A stretch of DNA of 64,000 bases, taken from the NCBI GenBank assembly GCA_019636625.1, contig JAHBXE010000005.1, positions 62,001 through 126,000 on the forward strand, written 5' to 3'. This DNA is from Phycisphaeraceae bacterium. GTDB lineage: Bacteria; Planctomycetota; Phycisphaerae; Phycisphaerales; UBA1924. Within the stretch, counting starts at the first letter, position 1. Each line of letters opens with the position of its first letter. Positions 35,981-45,613 of this stretch are shown here, piece by piece. The translations under genes were made by a program, and so were the position numbers. Below the pieces are notes generated by a model. It was not told where the DNA came from and did not search any database. It saw only the letters and a program-made list of their open reading frames with translations.

Positions 35981-37711
35981 ATGATTCGGTTGACCAAGAA
36001 GAACGTGGCGATGATGGCGATCGCAGGAATGGCAACGAGCGTGCATGCTCAGGTCATTCTGTTCGACGCGGGTCCGCACAACTCGGTGAACTGGGATGCG
36101 GCCAATAGCGGCAACTACGCGGCCACGCAGCTCGGCTTCTCCAGCGGTAACCTGCTCGGCGCGAGTACAGAGCGCTGGTCGGCCACGCCATTTACGCTGA
36201 ACTCCGCCTCGACCATCACAGAGATCCGCGTCAACGGGTTCGTCCCCGCGGGCTCTGAAGTCCAGAACCTCGGATGGATCATCTGGAACCGGTCTGGCAT
36301 CAGCGCCCCAACGACCCAGGCCGCCTCGGGGCAGGTTCCGTATCCCGCGCCGGTCGATGACCCACGCCTTCCCGCCGGGTACACGTACCAGCACAGGCTC
36401 ACGGGCCTGAACGTCGCGCTCCCCGCTGGCGATTATTACCTGACGGTGTACGGCAAGGACCCCGTTGTTGCGGGCACCGCGGCCAACTTCGCGTGGTTCG
36501 GCAACGCGCAGAAGTGGAATGACCTCTGCCCCGTCAACACGCCGATCGTGATGAACAACGGCACCGCGAACTACTACTGGCGGCAGGTTGCACTCAACGC
36601 TGGCAACCCGAACTTCACCGTGTACACGCTCCCTGCGACCCAGTACACGACGAACCCGAACCCGGCGTACGGGCCGAATCCGCAGGATGCACAGTACCTC
36701 TTCAACCTTGCTTTCACCATCATCGGCAACGGCACCCCGCCCTCCGGCGCGTGCTGCTTCAGCAACGGATCGTGCTCGATCCTTTCGGCTGAAGCCTGCT
36801 GCACCGGTGGCGGCATCTACCAGGGCGACGGCTCCGCCTGCGGAAGCTGCCCACAGCCGGGCGCCTGCTGCCTCGCTGATGGCTCCTGCGTTTCCACACT
36901 TTCGAGCCTCTGCGCCTCTCAGGGCGGCGTCTTCCAGGGCGCGGCTTCGACGTGCGGCGCGGCCAACTGCGTTCCCTTCGGCTTCAATGAGGCCGGGAAC
37001 GATGTCGGCGACCTCCCCGCCACGGCGGCTGTGATCAACGGCAACGGCCAGCCCCTGACCATCATCCGCGGCACGCTCGACCTTGACGATGTCGACATGT
37101 TCAAGTTCCGCATCTGCAATCGCGCTGCGTTCCAGGCGACAACGGTCGGCACCGGGACCTCGATCGACACGATGCTCTTCCTGTTTGATTCCACGGGCCG
37201 CGGCGTCGTAATGAGCGACGACACCTCCGCCGCCATCCCGCAGTTCTCGACCATCACGGGCCAGTTCGTGCCCTCCAACGGTGACTACTACATCGCGCTG
37301 TCAGCATTCGACAACACACTGCTCGTCGGCCGCATGCCGGTGGACGGCTCCGGTCAACAGCTCTTCACCGCCACGAACCCGGGCAACGGCCAGGTCTACC
37401 CCGAGTGGCAACCCACCGGCCCCGGCGCAGCGAACCCAGTCGCGGCGTGGGTTGGACCGACGGGCACGATCGGCCAGCCCTACAGCATCCTCCTCCAGGG
37501 CGCCTGCTTCCTTGGTGGCTCCACGTGCTACGCCAACTGCGACGGCAGCACGGGCACCCCGCTCCTGACCGCCAACGACTTCCAGTGCTTCCTCAACAAG
37601 TACGCCGCCAACGACACCTACGCCAACTGTGACGGCAGCACCGGCAACCCGCTCCTCACCGCCAACGACTTCCAGTGCTTCCTCAATAAGTACGCCGCCG
37701 GCTGCACCTGA
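35981..37711 (+). CDS. Secreted Cys-rich GC-type dockerin protein (paralog 1)
   Basis: Protein of 576 residues with a signal peptide ending in ATSVHAQ. The first 250 residues form a beta-rich domain specific to this copy. Two or more small Cys-rich modules follow (GACCFSNGSC, GACCLADGSC with paired downstream cysteines). A PPC-like domain comes next (FGFNEAGNDVGDL, LDLDDVDMFKFRIC, SNGDYYIALSAFD). The tail is a double dockerin-like repeat, NCDGSTG-TPLLTANDFQCFL twice, ending AAGCT. From FGFNEAGND onward it is nearly identical to the protein at 38277-40118. GGAGG lies seven bases before the ATG. The likely role is structural or adhesive on the cell surface; this is inference. Confidence 0.85.
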   Translation: MIRLTKKNVAMMAIAGMATSVHAQVILFDAGPHNSVNWDAANSGNYAATQLGFSSGNLLGASTERWSATPFTLNSASTITEIRVNGFVPAGSEVQNLGWIIWNRSGISAPTTQAASGQVPYPAPVDDPRLPAGYTYQHRLTGLNVALPAGDYYLTVYGKDPVVAGTAANFAWFGNAQKWNDLCPVNTPIVMNNGTANYYWRQVALNAGNPNFTVYTLPATQYTTNPNPAYGPNPQDAQYLFNLAFTIIGNGTPPSGACCFSNGSCSILSAEACCTGGGIYQGDGSACGSCPQPGACCLADGSCVSTLSSLCASQGGVFQGAASTCGAANCVPFGFNEAGNDVGDLPATAAVINGNGQPLTIIRGTLDLDDVDMFKFRICNRAAFQATTVGTGTSIDTMLFLFDSTGRGVVMSDDTSAAIPQFSTITGQFVPSNGDYYIALSAFDNTLLVGRMPVDGSGQQLFTATNPGNGQVYPEWQPTGPGAANPVAAWVGPTGTIGQPYSILLQGACFLGGSTCYANCDGSTGTPLLTANDFQCFLNKYAANDTYANCDGSTGNPLLTANDFQCFLNKYAAGCT

Positions 37712-37734
37712 GCCCTTTCCCTTCCCGCCTCTTC

Positions 37735-37763
37735 GGGCCCCGGCTCAACGCCGGGGCCCTTTT
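37735..37763 (+). terminator. Hairpin terminator after paralog 1
   Basis: GGGCCCCGGC and GCCGGGGCCC form a ten-pair stem with a five-base loop, followed by TTTT. The flanking sequence from the stop codon to the stem is almost identical to that after the second paralog. Confidence 0.9.
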
Positions 37764-38014
37764 CATGCGCATCCAGTTAGATCAGGCCTGATCTGGCGCG
37801 TCACGAGTTGCTCCCGTGTCCTCACAACACCTCGACCGAGCGAGCCCAACTGGCGAGTCGGGAAGCGAACCCCGTTTCAATCATGAGGATCTCAACGGCA
37901 CGGGGAGCCAATGGGAGGCTCGGAACTCGACCGCACCGTGGCGGAACCTCGGAGGTGTTCGCCTGTTGTTTGCGCAAAGGACTTGGTGCCAGAGCATTGT
38001 TTTCAGATTGCGTG

Positions 38015-38043
38015 TTGACGTAACACGACCGGCGTGGTAAACC
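38015..38043 (+). promoter_or_regulatory. Promoter-like pair TTGACG-N17-TAAACC (second copy)
   Basis: TTGACG at 38015-38020 and TAAACC at 38038-38043, 17 bases apart, repeat the element found before paralog 1. A 233-base leader follows with a CCGAGAG/CTCTCGG hairpin at 38114-38133 and the perfect palindrome GTGTTCGAACAC at 38247-38258 just before the ribosome binding site. Confidence 0.45.
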
Positions 38044-38276
38044 AACTCAGGTGTTGATGCGTGCGGGCATCGCTGTCCGTGTCGGCCGCATGGCATCCAC
38101 ATCCCCGGCCCTCCCGAGAGGCGACGCTCTCGGTCCTCTCCGGCTGGCTTGGGCAGATAGCTTGGCGTGACTTCCCTCGATGCCAGGGCGAGGAACGCCG
38201 AATCGCTCGCGTCTTTCGTCCACCCATTCTGGGTTGACGTCGTTTCGTGTTCGAACACTTAGTGGAGGTTCACAAT

Positions 38277-40118
38277 ATGGCACGTATTTCAAAGGGCAGC
38301 GTCCACGCGGTCGGCGCACTGTTGGCAGCTTGCGGGCTCGCGCAGGCCCAGAGTTTCAACTTCGAAGCCCCGACGTACACCGGCTCGCCGAGCGGTACCG
38401 ACATCGTGGGGCAAGACGGCTGGTACACCCCCGCCGTCGCAAACTCGACGAACGGTTTCGTCTTTACTTACACCGGAAACCCGTACGGTGTGACCCAGAA
38501 CCCAATCGGCGGCAATCAGTTCGCCGGCGGCGAGTGCATCGCGGGCTCGTTCGTTCGCATGCAGCGCGGCGTGAACTTCACGGGCGGTACTGGTGTCTGG
38601 GAAGGCATCATCGACGTGAACGGGCGTTTCTCGACGCTTAACGGCGGAGTCCTGCCCGCGGCGGACAACTTGGGCAGTTTCTCGTTCCAGCCGACCACGG
38701 CCCGGTACTACCAGACCCTCATGAACTGGGGATCGGGGGCTGTGGTGCTGAACACGTATCCGGGCGGACCGGCAGTCCCCAACCACTCCGCCACCGGGGA
38801 CTTCTTCCACATCGCCATCGGGCACGCCACGACCGCCAACCCGAACGCGCTCTCGTTCTCCATTCCCAGCGCGGATTGGATGTCGCGCCCGGTGAATACG
38901 TGGTACCGCACCAAGCTCAAGTGGGACTTTGCTTCATCCGCCGTGTTGGCGGTCAGCATCCAGGACCTGACGGCCGGAACCGCGCCGATCGAGACCGATG
39001 TTTCCGCACGCGGCTGGTATCTCTTGGGAGGCCTGAACTCCGCGCTTCCCCTTCCGACGGACTTCCGTCTGTTCACCGGCAGCGCCGCGGTCGGCAACTT
39101 CGTCGCATGGGACAACATCAGCCTCGGACCGGCGACAGTCGGTTCCGGCGCCTGCTGCATGCCCTCGGGCGGATGCCAGTTCCTTGTCCAGACAGCGTGC
39201 GTGGCGCAGGGCGGCCAGTACGCGGGCGACAACGTTCAGTGCGCCAGCGCCAACTGCCCGGCCGCCGGACGCTGCTGCCTCTTCGACGGCACGTGCGTGC
39301 TGCTGACGCAGACCGGCTGCACGAATCAGAACGGCGTGTTCACGGCGGGCGGCAACTGCTCCACGGCGTGTGCCGCCTTCGGCTTCTCGGAAGCCGGCAA
39401 CGATTCGGGCGAGCTCCCCTCCACGGCGGCGCTCGTGAACGGCAACGGACAGCCGCTCACCTTCATCACGGGCACGCTCGACCTCGATGATGTGGACATG
39501 TTCAAGATCAAGATCTGCGATCGTCCCAACTTCGTCGCGACGACCAACCAATCCGGCACCTCGACCGCGATCGACTCCATCCTGTTCGTCTTTGATCTCA
39601 ACGGCCGCGGACTGGTGATGAGCGACGACACCTCCGCCACCGTTGCCCAGTGGAGCACCATCACTTCCCTCTACATCCCCTCCAACGGGGATTACTACCT
39701 GGCCATTTCGTCGTTCAACAACACGGCTCAGCTCGGCCGCATGCCCATCGATGGGTCCGGCCAGCAGCTCTTCACGGCCACGAACCCGGGCAACGGCCAG
39801 GTCTACCCCGAGTGGCAGCCCACCGGCCCCGGCGCCGCCAACCCGGTCGCCGGCTGGAGCGGCCCCACCGAGACGGGCGGCCAGACCTACAACATCCTGC
39901 TCACCGGCGCCTGCTTCCTCGGCGGCTCTTCCTGCTACGCCAACTGCGACGGCAGCACGGGCACCCCGCTGCTCACCGCCAACGACTTCCAGTGCTTCCT
40001 CAACAAGTACGCCGCCAACGACACCTACGCCAACTGCGACGGCAGCACCGGCAACCCGCTGCTCACGGCCAACGACTTCCAGTGCTTCCTCAACAAGTAC
40101 GCCGCCGGCTGCACCTGA
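38277..40118 (+). CDS. Secreted Cys-rich GC-type dockerin protein (paralog 2)
   Basis: Protein of 613 residues with a signal peptide ending in GLAQAQ. Its own N-terminal domain of about 270 residues (SFNFEAPTYTGSPSG start) looks like a beta-sandwich lectin-type or DUF-like surface domain. Cys-rich modules follow (GACCMPSGGCQFL, GRCCLFDGTCVLL), then the same PPC-like domain and the same double NCDGSTG...LTANDFQCFLNKYAA tail ending GCT as in paralog 1. GGAGG lies eight bases before the ATG. The near-identical 3' halves and different 5' halves suggest domain shuffling or gene conversion between the two copies. The function is not known. Confidence 0.85.
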   Translation: MARISKGSVHAVGALLAACGLAQAQSFNFEAPTYTGSPSGTDIVGQDGWYTPAVANSTNGFVFTYTGNPYGVTQNPIGGNQFAGGECIAGSFVRMQRGVNFTGGTGVWEGIIDVNGRFSTLNGGVLPAADNLGSFSFQPTTARYYQTLMNWGSGAVVLNTYPGGPAVPNHSATGDFFHIAIGHATTANPNALSFSIPSADWMSRPVNTWYRTKLKWDFASSAVLAVSIQDLTAGTAPIETDVSARGWYLLGGLNSALPLPTDFRLFTGSAAVGNFVAWDNISLGPATVGSGACCMPSGGCQFLVQTACVAQGGQYAGDNVQCASANCPAAGRCCLFDGTCVLLTQTGCTNQNGVFTAGGNCSTACAAFGFSEAGNDSGELPSTAALVNGNGQPLTFITGTLDLDDVDMFKIKICDRPNFVATTNQSGTSTAIDSILFVFDLNGRGLVMSDDTSATVAQWSTITSLYIPSNGDYYLAISSFNNTAQLGRMPIDGSGQQLFTATNPGNGQVYPEWQPTGPGAANPVAGWSGPTETGGQTYNILLTGACFLGGSSCYANCDGSTGTPLLTANDFQCFLNKYAANDTYANCDGSTGNPLLTANDFQCFLNKYAAGCT

Positions 40119-40141
40119 GCCCTTTCCCTTCCCGCCTCTTC

Positions 40142-40169
40142 GGGCCCCGGCTCACCGCCGGGGCCCTTT
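40142..40169 (+). terminator. Hairpin terminator after paralog 2
   Basis: The same GGGCCCCGGC/GCCGGGGCCC stem as after paralog 1, with a five-base loop, followed by TTT. It precedes the M16 peptidase gene by about 70 bases. Confidence 0.88.
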
Positions 40170-40240
40170 GCATTTCCCGCTTGCCTAGGCTGTCGGCATC
40201 CGGAACCTTCACAACTGCTCGGTTCCGGTTCGGAGGACTC

Positions 40241-42943
40241 ATGCTTCCCAAGCTCGTCGCGATGCTCCTCGTCCTGATCGCCGCTCGCGCATCCGCCCAG
40301 GACATCCCGGTCGAGAAGTACACGCTCGACAACGGCATGACCGTCATCCTTCGCCGGGATGCTTCTCTGCCCGTGTCCTGCGTGAACATCTGGTACCGCG
40401 TCGGCGCGAAGGATGAGCCCCCGGGCCGCAGCGGCTTCGCCCACCTCTTCGAACACCTGATGTTCATGGGCACCACGCGCGTACCGGGAAACGACTTCGA
40501 CGTCATCATGGAATCCGGTGGCGGCTCGAACAACGCCTCTACCTCCCTCGACCGCACGAACTACTTCTCTTCGGGTCCATCCTCCCTCCTCCCAACCCTG
40601 CTCTGGCTCGACGCCGATCGCCTGGAGGACCTCGGCCGCGCCACCGACCAGGCCAAGCTGGACAAGCAGCGCGACGTGGTTCGAAACGAGCTCCGTCAGA
40701 TGGTCGAGAATGCGCCGTACCAGAAGTCCGGCGAGTACATCTTCCGCCTCATGTACCCACCGGGTCATCCCTACCACAACGCCGTCTACGGCACGCACGA
40801 GGACCTCGAGTCCGCCACGGTGCACAACGTCCGCGACTTCTTCGCCACGTACTACGTGCCCAACAACGCTTCCCTGGTCGTCGCGGGGGACTTTGATCCC
40901 GCCGCCATCAAGCCACTGATCCAGCGATTGTTCGGCACTCTGCCCCGCGGCGGCGAGGTCAAGCCCCGCCAGGTTCCCCCCGCGAAGCTCGACCGAGTCG
41001 TTCGCGAGACGATGCTCGATCAGGTTCAACTCCCCATGGTCCGCATGGTCTGGCACAGCCCCGCGTGGTACGCGGAAGGTGACGCGGAGATGGACCTTCT
41101 CTCCGCCGTGCTGGCGCAGGGCAAGAACAGCCGCCTCTACCAGCGTCTTGTCATGCAGGACAAACTCGCCGTCGAGGTTTCGGCTTACCAGGCCTCCGCA
41201 GGCCTCGGCTCCCTCTTCCAGATCGATGTACTGGCGGCCCCTGATGCGGACCTCTCCCGCGTCGAAGCCATCGTCGATGAAGAACTCTCCCGCCTTGGCA
41301 AGGAAGGCATATCTCAGGGGGAACTTGACGCGAAGAAGGCAACGTACGAACTCGGCAAGCTCGCCTCGCTTCAGCAGATCGAAGCCGTCGCGGACAAGCT
41401 CAACGAATACGAGTACATCTGGGGCGAGCCGAACTCATTCAAACGCGACCTCGACCGCTACCGCAACGCCACTCCTGCCAAGGTCCAGTGGTGGGCAATG
41501 CAGACGCTCGACCCCGCCCGCCGCGCCATCATCCGCGTGCTGCCGCAGGAGCCTCAGCGGCCAGAGTCCCCGCGCGATGCTCGCCCAGCGCCCGCCGCGA
41601 CGGGTACCTTCTCCCCCGCCGCGCCGACGCGATTCACACTGGCCAACGGCATCCCCGTCATGCTCTGGAACAGGCCGGAACTCCCGCTGGTGTCCATGCT
41701 TGTGCAGTTCGCCCCGGCAGGTCCGCTCACCCAGCCTGCCACGGCGGGCCTGCCTGAACTGACCGCGCAGATGCTCTCCGAAGGAACCGGGTCGCTTGAT
41801 TCCGTCGCCTTTGCCGCGGCCATGCAGGCACTGGGGGCGGACTTTCACGCCGGCGCCGGCCACGAGTCCGCCGCCGTCACCCTGACGGTTCTGAAGCGGA
41901 ACTTCGACCGTGCCGCGGCCCTGGCGCTCGATGCCCTGCGCCGTCCATCCCTCGCCCCGGCCGACTGGGAACGGGTGAAGCGCCTGCACCTCGAATCCCT
42001 TCGCCAGCAGGATGAAGAGCCGACCATCGTCGCCGCCCGTGTCGGCGCGAAGGTGCTCTTCGGAAGTGACAATCCCTACGGCTGGCCGGTGGAAGGCACG
42101 CCCGAGACCATTGGGCCTTTGACGCTCGAACAGGTCAAGCGCCAGCACACCGAGGTCTTCCGTCCGTCGAACGCGATGATCTTCATTGCGGGCGACATCT
42201 CTTCGCAGGAGGCCAAGTCCGCGCTGGACAGGCTTGTTTCCGATTGGCCGCAGGACGGGCCCGCCACCGGTCTCGTGCCCGACCTCTCTCCCAAGCCGGG
42301 AACGGGGCTGCGTGTCGTCATCGTGGACAGGCCCGAAGCGGTCCAGACCGTCATCCGTTTCATCGCCCCGGGACCGCGATTCAAGACTAACAACCGCACC
42401 AAGTACCAGGTGCTCAACACCATCCTCGGCGGCAGCTTCACCAGCCGCCTCAACCAGAACCTCCGCGAGAACAACGGCTTCACCTACGGCGCCGGGTCCG
42501 GGTTCACCATGACACCCCTCGCCGGCTGGTTCACGGCGCGATCCAGCGTCCAGGCGGAAGTCACGGGCCCGGCCCTCCGCGAGTTCATGCGGGAGTTCGC
42601 CCGCCTCCGGGGCGAAATCGGGGATATTTCCGACGACGAGGTGACCAAGGCCCGTGAGACAATCCGCACCGAAACCGTCCAGTCTTTCGCATCGCTCTCC
42701 GGCGTTGTGGGCGTCGCCGCCAACCTCGCGCTGAACAACGCGCCGTTCGACACGGTCGCCGCCGATCTGGCCTCGCTGAACGCGATCTCCGCCGCCGATC
42801 TCAACGCCTTCAGCCGTGCAGCGCTGCCGATCGACCAAGGCGTCCTCGTGCTCGTTGGCGACAAGAAGCTCATCACCAGCCAGATCGCCGAACTCGGTCT
42901 TCCCGCGCCCGTCGAGGTCGATGTTCGGGGTCGCCCCAAGTGA
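40241..42943 (+). CDS. Two-domain M16 zinc metallopeptidase
   Basis: Protein of 900 residues with a signal peptide (VAMLLVLIAARASAQ), so it acts outside the inner membrane. The N-terminal half is a full M16 (pitrilysin/insulinase) domain with the inverted zinc motif HLFEH (His68, Glu71, His72) and the third ligand Glu150 in VRNELRQM. The C-terminal half repeats the fold (FTLANGIPVMLWNRPELP, given in part) without a zinc site, as in other paired M16 proteins. LGGSFTSRLNQNLRE near residue 735 is typical of the inactive half. GGAGG is four bases before the ATG. The substrate is probably unfolded or signal peptides, but this is not shown by sequence. Confidence 0.92.
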   Translation: MLPKLVAMLLVLIAARASAQDIPVEKYTLDNGMTVILRRDASLPVSCVNIWYRVGAKDEPPGRSGFAHLFEHLMFMGTTRVPGNDFDVIMESGGGSNNASTSLDRTNYFSSGPSSLLPTLLWLDADRLEDLGRATDQAKLDKQRDVVRNELRQMVENAPYQKSGEYIFRLMYPPGHPYHNAVYGTHEDLESATVHNVRDFFATYYVPNNASLVVAGDFDPAAIKPLIQRLFGTLPRGGEVKPRQVPPAKLDRVVRETMLDQVQLPMVRMVWHSPAWYAEGDAEMDLLSAVLAQGKNSRLYQRLVMQDKLAVEVSAYQASAGLGSLFQIDVLAAPDADLSRVEAIVDEELSRLGKEGISQGELDAKKATYELGKLASLQQIEAVADKLNEYEYIWGEPNSFKRDLDRYRNATPAKVQWWAMQTLDPARRAIIRVLPQEPQRPESPRDARPAPAATGTFSPAAPTRFTLANGIPVMLWNRPELPLVSMLVQFAPAGPLTQPATAGLPELTAQMLSEGTGSLDSVAFAAAMQALGADFHAGAGHESAAVTLTVLKRNFDRAAALALDALRRPSLAPADWERVKRLHLESLRQQDEEPTIVAARVGAKVLFGSDNPYGWPVEGTPETIGPLTLEQVKRQHTEVFRPSNAMIFIAGDISSQEAKSALDRLVSDWPQDGPATGLVPDLSPKPGTGLRVVIVDRPEAVQTVIRFIAPGPRFKTNNRTKYQVLNTILGGSFTSRLNQNLRENNGFTYGAGSGFTMTPLAGWFTARSSVQAEVTGPALREFMREFARLRGEIGDISDDEVTKARETIRTETVQSFASLSGVVGVAANLALNNAPFDTVAADLASLNAISAADLNAFSRAALPIDQGVLVLVGDKKLITSQIAELGLPAPVEVDVRGRPK

Positions 42944-43069
42944 GCCGCCCGCCGCGTGGCGCGGCCCACCGGAAATTGAAACCGGCTACAATGCTCCGAG
43001 TTCGGATACGGGTCGGCCACGATCGTCCATGGCGCGTGTCCGGATCAGCCAGCTCTTGGAGTCCATTCC

Positions 43070-44128
43070 ATGACCCAACGATCGGGCTGTGAAGAGCCGG
43101 CGGTCCTGCCGCCGCCCAGCCCACCTCCCGCCAGGTTCCTCGGTGTCAGCATCGCGGGCGTCGGCTCCTACCTCCCCACCTCGACCATCACCAACGCCGA
43201 CCTTGGCCAGCGGGTGGACACCTCCGACGAGTGGATCGTCACCCGCACCGGCATCCGCGAACGCCGCATCGCCGCGCCCGATCAGGCCACCAGCGACCTT
43301 GCCGTGCATGCCGCACGCGAAGCGCTTGCACAGGCCAGGCTCAGCCCCGCCGACCTTGACCTCGTCATCCTCGCCACCGCCACGCCGGACACCCCGGTTC
43401 CGCCGGGCTCCGCCTGGCTGCACCGGCATCTCGGCGCCGTCAACGCCGCGGCCATGGACATCTCCGCCGCGTGCTCGGGCTTTCTGTTCGCCATGCACAC
43501 GGGCGCAGGGCTGGTCCGTGCCGAGATGCACCGGAACGTGCTGGTCGTCGGGGCCGAAACGCTCACCCGAATCACCGATTACACCGACCGTGCCACCTGC
43601 ATCCTCTTCGGCGACGGCGCCGGCGCCGCCGTGATCGGTCAGAAGGGCTACCTCGAACTCCTCTACTCGCACATCGGCACCGACTCCTCCGGACGCGACC
43701 TGATCACCGTCCCTGCGGGTGGCAGCCGCGAGCCGGCCTCCGCCGCCACGGTCGAGGGCAAGCGCCACTTCCTGCAGTTGCAGGGGCGAGAGGTGTTCCG
43801 GCGCGCCGTGGAGACCATGACCCGCGCCGGGCAGGCCGCGCTCGACTCGCTGGGCATGAAAGTCTCGGACCTCGCGTGGCTCGTGCCGCACCAGGCGAAC
43901 CTGCGGATCACCCAGGCCGTCGCCTCGCAGTTCGACCTGCCGCCGGAGCGCGTCGTCGGCGATATGTCAGGAACCGGCAACACGTCCGCCGCCTCTTTGC
44001 CGATCGCGCTCAACCGGCTGCAGGGCTCCGGCCGCCTCAAGCCGGGCGATCGCATCATGCTTGTTGCCTTCGGCGCCGGGCTGACGTGGGCCTGCCAGGT
44101 GTACGAGAACACCGGCGTGCCCCGGTAG
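43070..44128 (+). CDS. fabH: 3-oxoacyl-ACP synthase III (FabH)
   Basis: Ketoacyl synthase III of 352 residues, which condenses acetyl-CoA or another acyl-CoA with malonyl-ACP to start fatty acid synthesis. The catalytic triad is Cys135 in DISAACSGF, His274 in WLVPHQANLRI and Asn304 in GTGNTSAASLP. DEWIVTRTGIRERRIA and GDGAGAAVI are typical. The N-terminus has a 20-residue Pro-rich extension. GGAG lies about nine bases before the ATG. Other fab genes and plsX are not adjacent, so this may be a lone copy; the primer specificity cannot be told. It ends three bases from the convergent DUF3465-like gene. Confidence 0.93.
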   Translation: MTQRSGCEEPAVLPPPSPPPARFLGVSIAGVGSYLPTSTITNADLGQRVDTSDEWIVTRTGIRERRIAAPDQATSDLAVHAAREALAQARLSPADLDLVILATATPDTPVPPGSAWLHRHLGAVNAAAMDISAACSGFLFAMHTGAGLVRAEMHRNVLVVGAETLTRITDYTDRATCILFGDGAGAAVIGQKGYLELLYSHIGTDSSGRDLITVPAGGSREPASAATVEGKRHFLQLQGREVFRRAVETMTRAGQAALDSLGMKVSDLAWLVPHQANLRITQAVASQFDLPPERVVGDMSGTGNTSAASLPIALNRLQGSGRLKPGDRIMLVAFGAGLTWACQVYENTGVPR

Positions 44129-44131
44129 CGA

Positions 44132-44626
44132 TCAGCGGTACACCTTCCCCTTGTACCGGATCCAGCCATCGTCCCGCACCATTTCGGGATCATGGTGCGT
44201 GAAGTACACCAGCCCGCCCAGCGCGTTCCAGTCGTACCGCCCGCGGAACTCGACCACATCGTCCACAACCAGCGGAATCCTCGGCGCGATCGCCGTGTCG
44301 TGGGCCATCAGCAGCACATGCCCGTTCTCGAGCGTCACCACGAACTTCTGAAGCGTTCCATCGCTCCCATCCCCCACGCCCTCTCCACTCCCGTCGGCGT
44401 GATCTTCAACCAGCTTGGTCACGGTCCCCCAGTGCTGGACCGTGATGCCCGCCTTCTGGTTCTTGGCGGCGTCCATGATCAGCGCCAGGCCCGTCAGCGG
44501 CGCCTCCGCCCTGATGGGTGACGGCGAGATCCGACTGAAGCACGCCCGCCCGCCCAGAATGATTGCCACCCCGGCGAGCACGCCGACGACCTTGTACACC
44601 GTGTCTTTGGTTGCCGATTCCGCCAT
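44132..44626 (-). CDS. DUF3465-like protein
   Basis: Protein of 164 residues with an N-terminal membrane segment (VVGVLAGVAIILGGRA) that may act as an anchor or uncleaved signal. The C-terminal half resembles DUF3465: a beta-barrel region with QKFVVTLENGHVLLMAHDT, IAPRIPLVVDDVVEFRGRY and a final GLVYFTHHDPEM with GWIRYKGKVY. The WTHHD-type motif of the family is FTHHD here. A Gly/Asp-rich loop (ADGSGEGVGDGSDG) sits in a strand connection. The biochemical role of the family is unknown to me. It follows the CBM9-like gene by 34 bases on the same strand. Confidence 0.72.
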   Translation of the reverse strand: MAESATKDTVYKVVGVLAGVAIILGGRACFSRISPSPIRAEAPLTGLALIMDAAKNQKAGITVQHWGTVTKLVEDHADGSGEGVGDGSDGTLQKFVVTLENGHVLLMAHDTAIAPRIPLVVDDVVEFRGRYDWNALGGLVYFTHHDPEMVRDDGWIRYKGKVYR

Positions 44627-44660
44627 GCACGCACCACGACCCGGGCGAGTTTCCGGACCT

Positions 44661-45401
44661 TCAGGCGCGGAACTCGACCTCCCCCCATCGGTCAGGCAGG
44701 TGCATGTCTATAAAACCCATCGGCGACCAGACCCAGTTATGCTCGCGGCGGTTCGGAATCTTCCGGTACCCGCTCGGCGTTGAGGGGTCGATCTCCACAT
44801 CCCACTCGACGCGGGAGAAGTTCACTTTCCAGGTGTCTCCCGGCCGCGGCGGTCCCGGACGGCTCGTGTGCGCATCAAACGCCGCCCACGGCATCGCGAT
44901 CTCGACGTCCCACCCGTGATCAACATCCCGCGGATCATTCAGCGTGCCGCGGACCCGGACCGCCGTCTCCAAACCCGAGACATCCCACGAGTTATCCGCT
45001 TGACCACCCGCCCGATACGGCTTGCGTAGCAACAGGTCCCACACCGTGTTCAGCGCGTTGATCTCCAGTTCGTAGTAGTTCAGCGAATCCCGCGTCGGGT
45101 TCAGGAACACTTCAAAGTCGTTGTCGTGAAAGATGACCGAGTCCCGCTCGGTGAGCGTCGCCCAGACGTGCGGCTCTTCCATCTCCGCCGCGATGTAGAA
45201 CGCGCGATCATCCCACAGCATCTTCGCCCGAGTTCGGAAACGCGGGCGAGGTTTCAACTCCCCCTCAATGTCCACGAAGTCATCCGTCCACGGCACGCCC
45301 TGCCAGACGGGCTTGTGGATATCACCGTCGATTCTGACAGGACCCCCGGCACGCGGACATGCATAGCGCAGGAACGGAGGAGCGGGCGGGAGCGGTTCCA
45401 T
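44661..45401 (-). CDS. CBM9-like carbohydrate-binding protein
   Basis: Protein of about 246 residues that resembles the family 9 carbohydrate-binding module: RIDGDIHKPVWQGVPW, MLWDDRAFYIAAEMEEPHVW, a FHDNDFEVFLNP segment with the conserved acidic turn, and WDVEIAMPW with a TWKVNFSRVEW strand. CBM9 domains bind reducing ends of glycans and are often fused to glycoside hydrolases, but here the domain stands alone. No signal peptide is evident from the chosen ATG at 45401; the frame is open to 45503, and the start is not certain. The gene is divergent from the beta-mannosidase gene, consistent with a role in glycan use. Confidence 0.75.
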   Translation of the reverse strand: MEPLPPAPPFLRYACPRAGGPVRIDGDIHKPVWQGVPWTDDFVDIEGELKPRPRFRTRAKMLWDDRAFYIAAEMEEPHVWATLTERDSVIFHDNDFEVFLNPTRDSLNYYELEINALNTVWDLLLRKPYRAGGQADNSWDVSGLETAVRVRGTLNDPRDVDHGWDVEIAMPWAAFDAHTSRPGPPRPGDTWKVNFSRVEWDVEIDPSTPSGYRKIPNRREHNWVWSPMGFIDMHLPDRWGEVEFRA

Positions 45402-45613
45402 TCGTGCCGATGGTACACGCCGTTGCCCCGGTTCGGAACGCGACCATGACGAGCGGAACGGCACGGAGGCGAACACCGTCGGAGTCCCGGCCGAGAAAAG
45501 CAACCGCCCGAGCGATGCACGGACTAAACGAATCCACCTGCCCTCGAACTACTCCGCCCCCCTCCGATCGCGGGTCGGATCACCCTCCCGTTCACTCGCG
45601 ATACGCTTACGCG

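Noticed and set aside
34140..40118. Cellulosome-type dockerins
   Set aside because: The loops resemble dockerins, but the terminal Gly-Cys, the lack of cohesins and the planctomycete context point to the GC-type surface tail.
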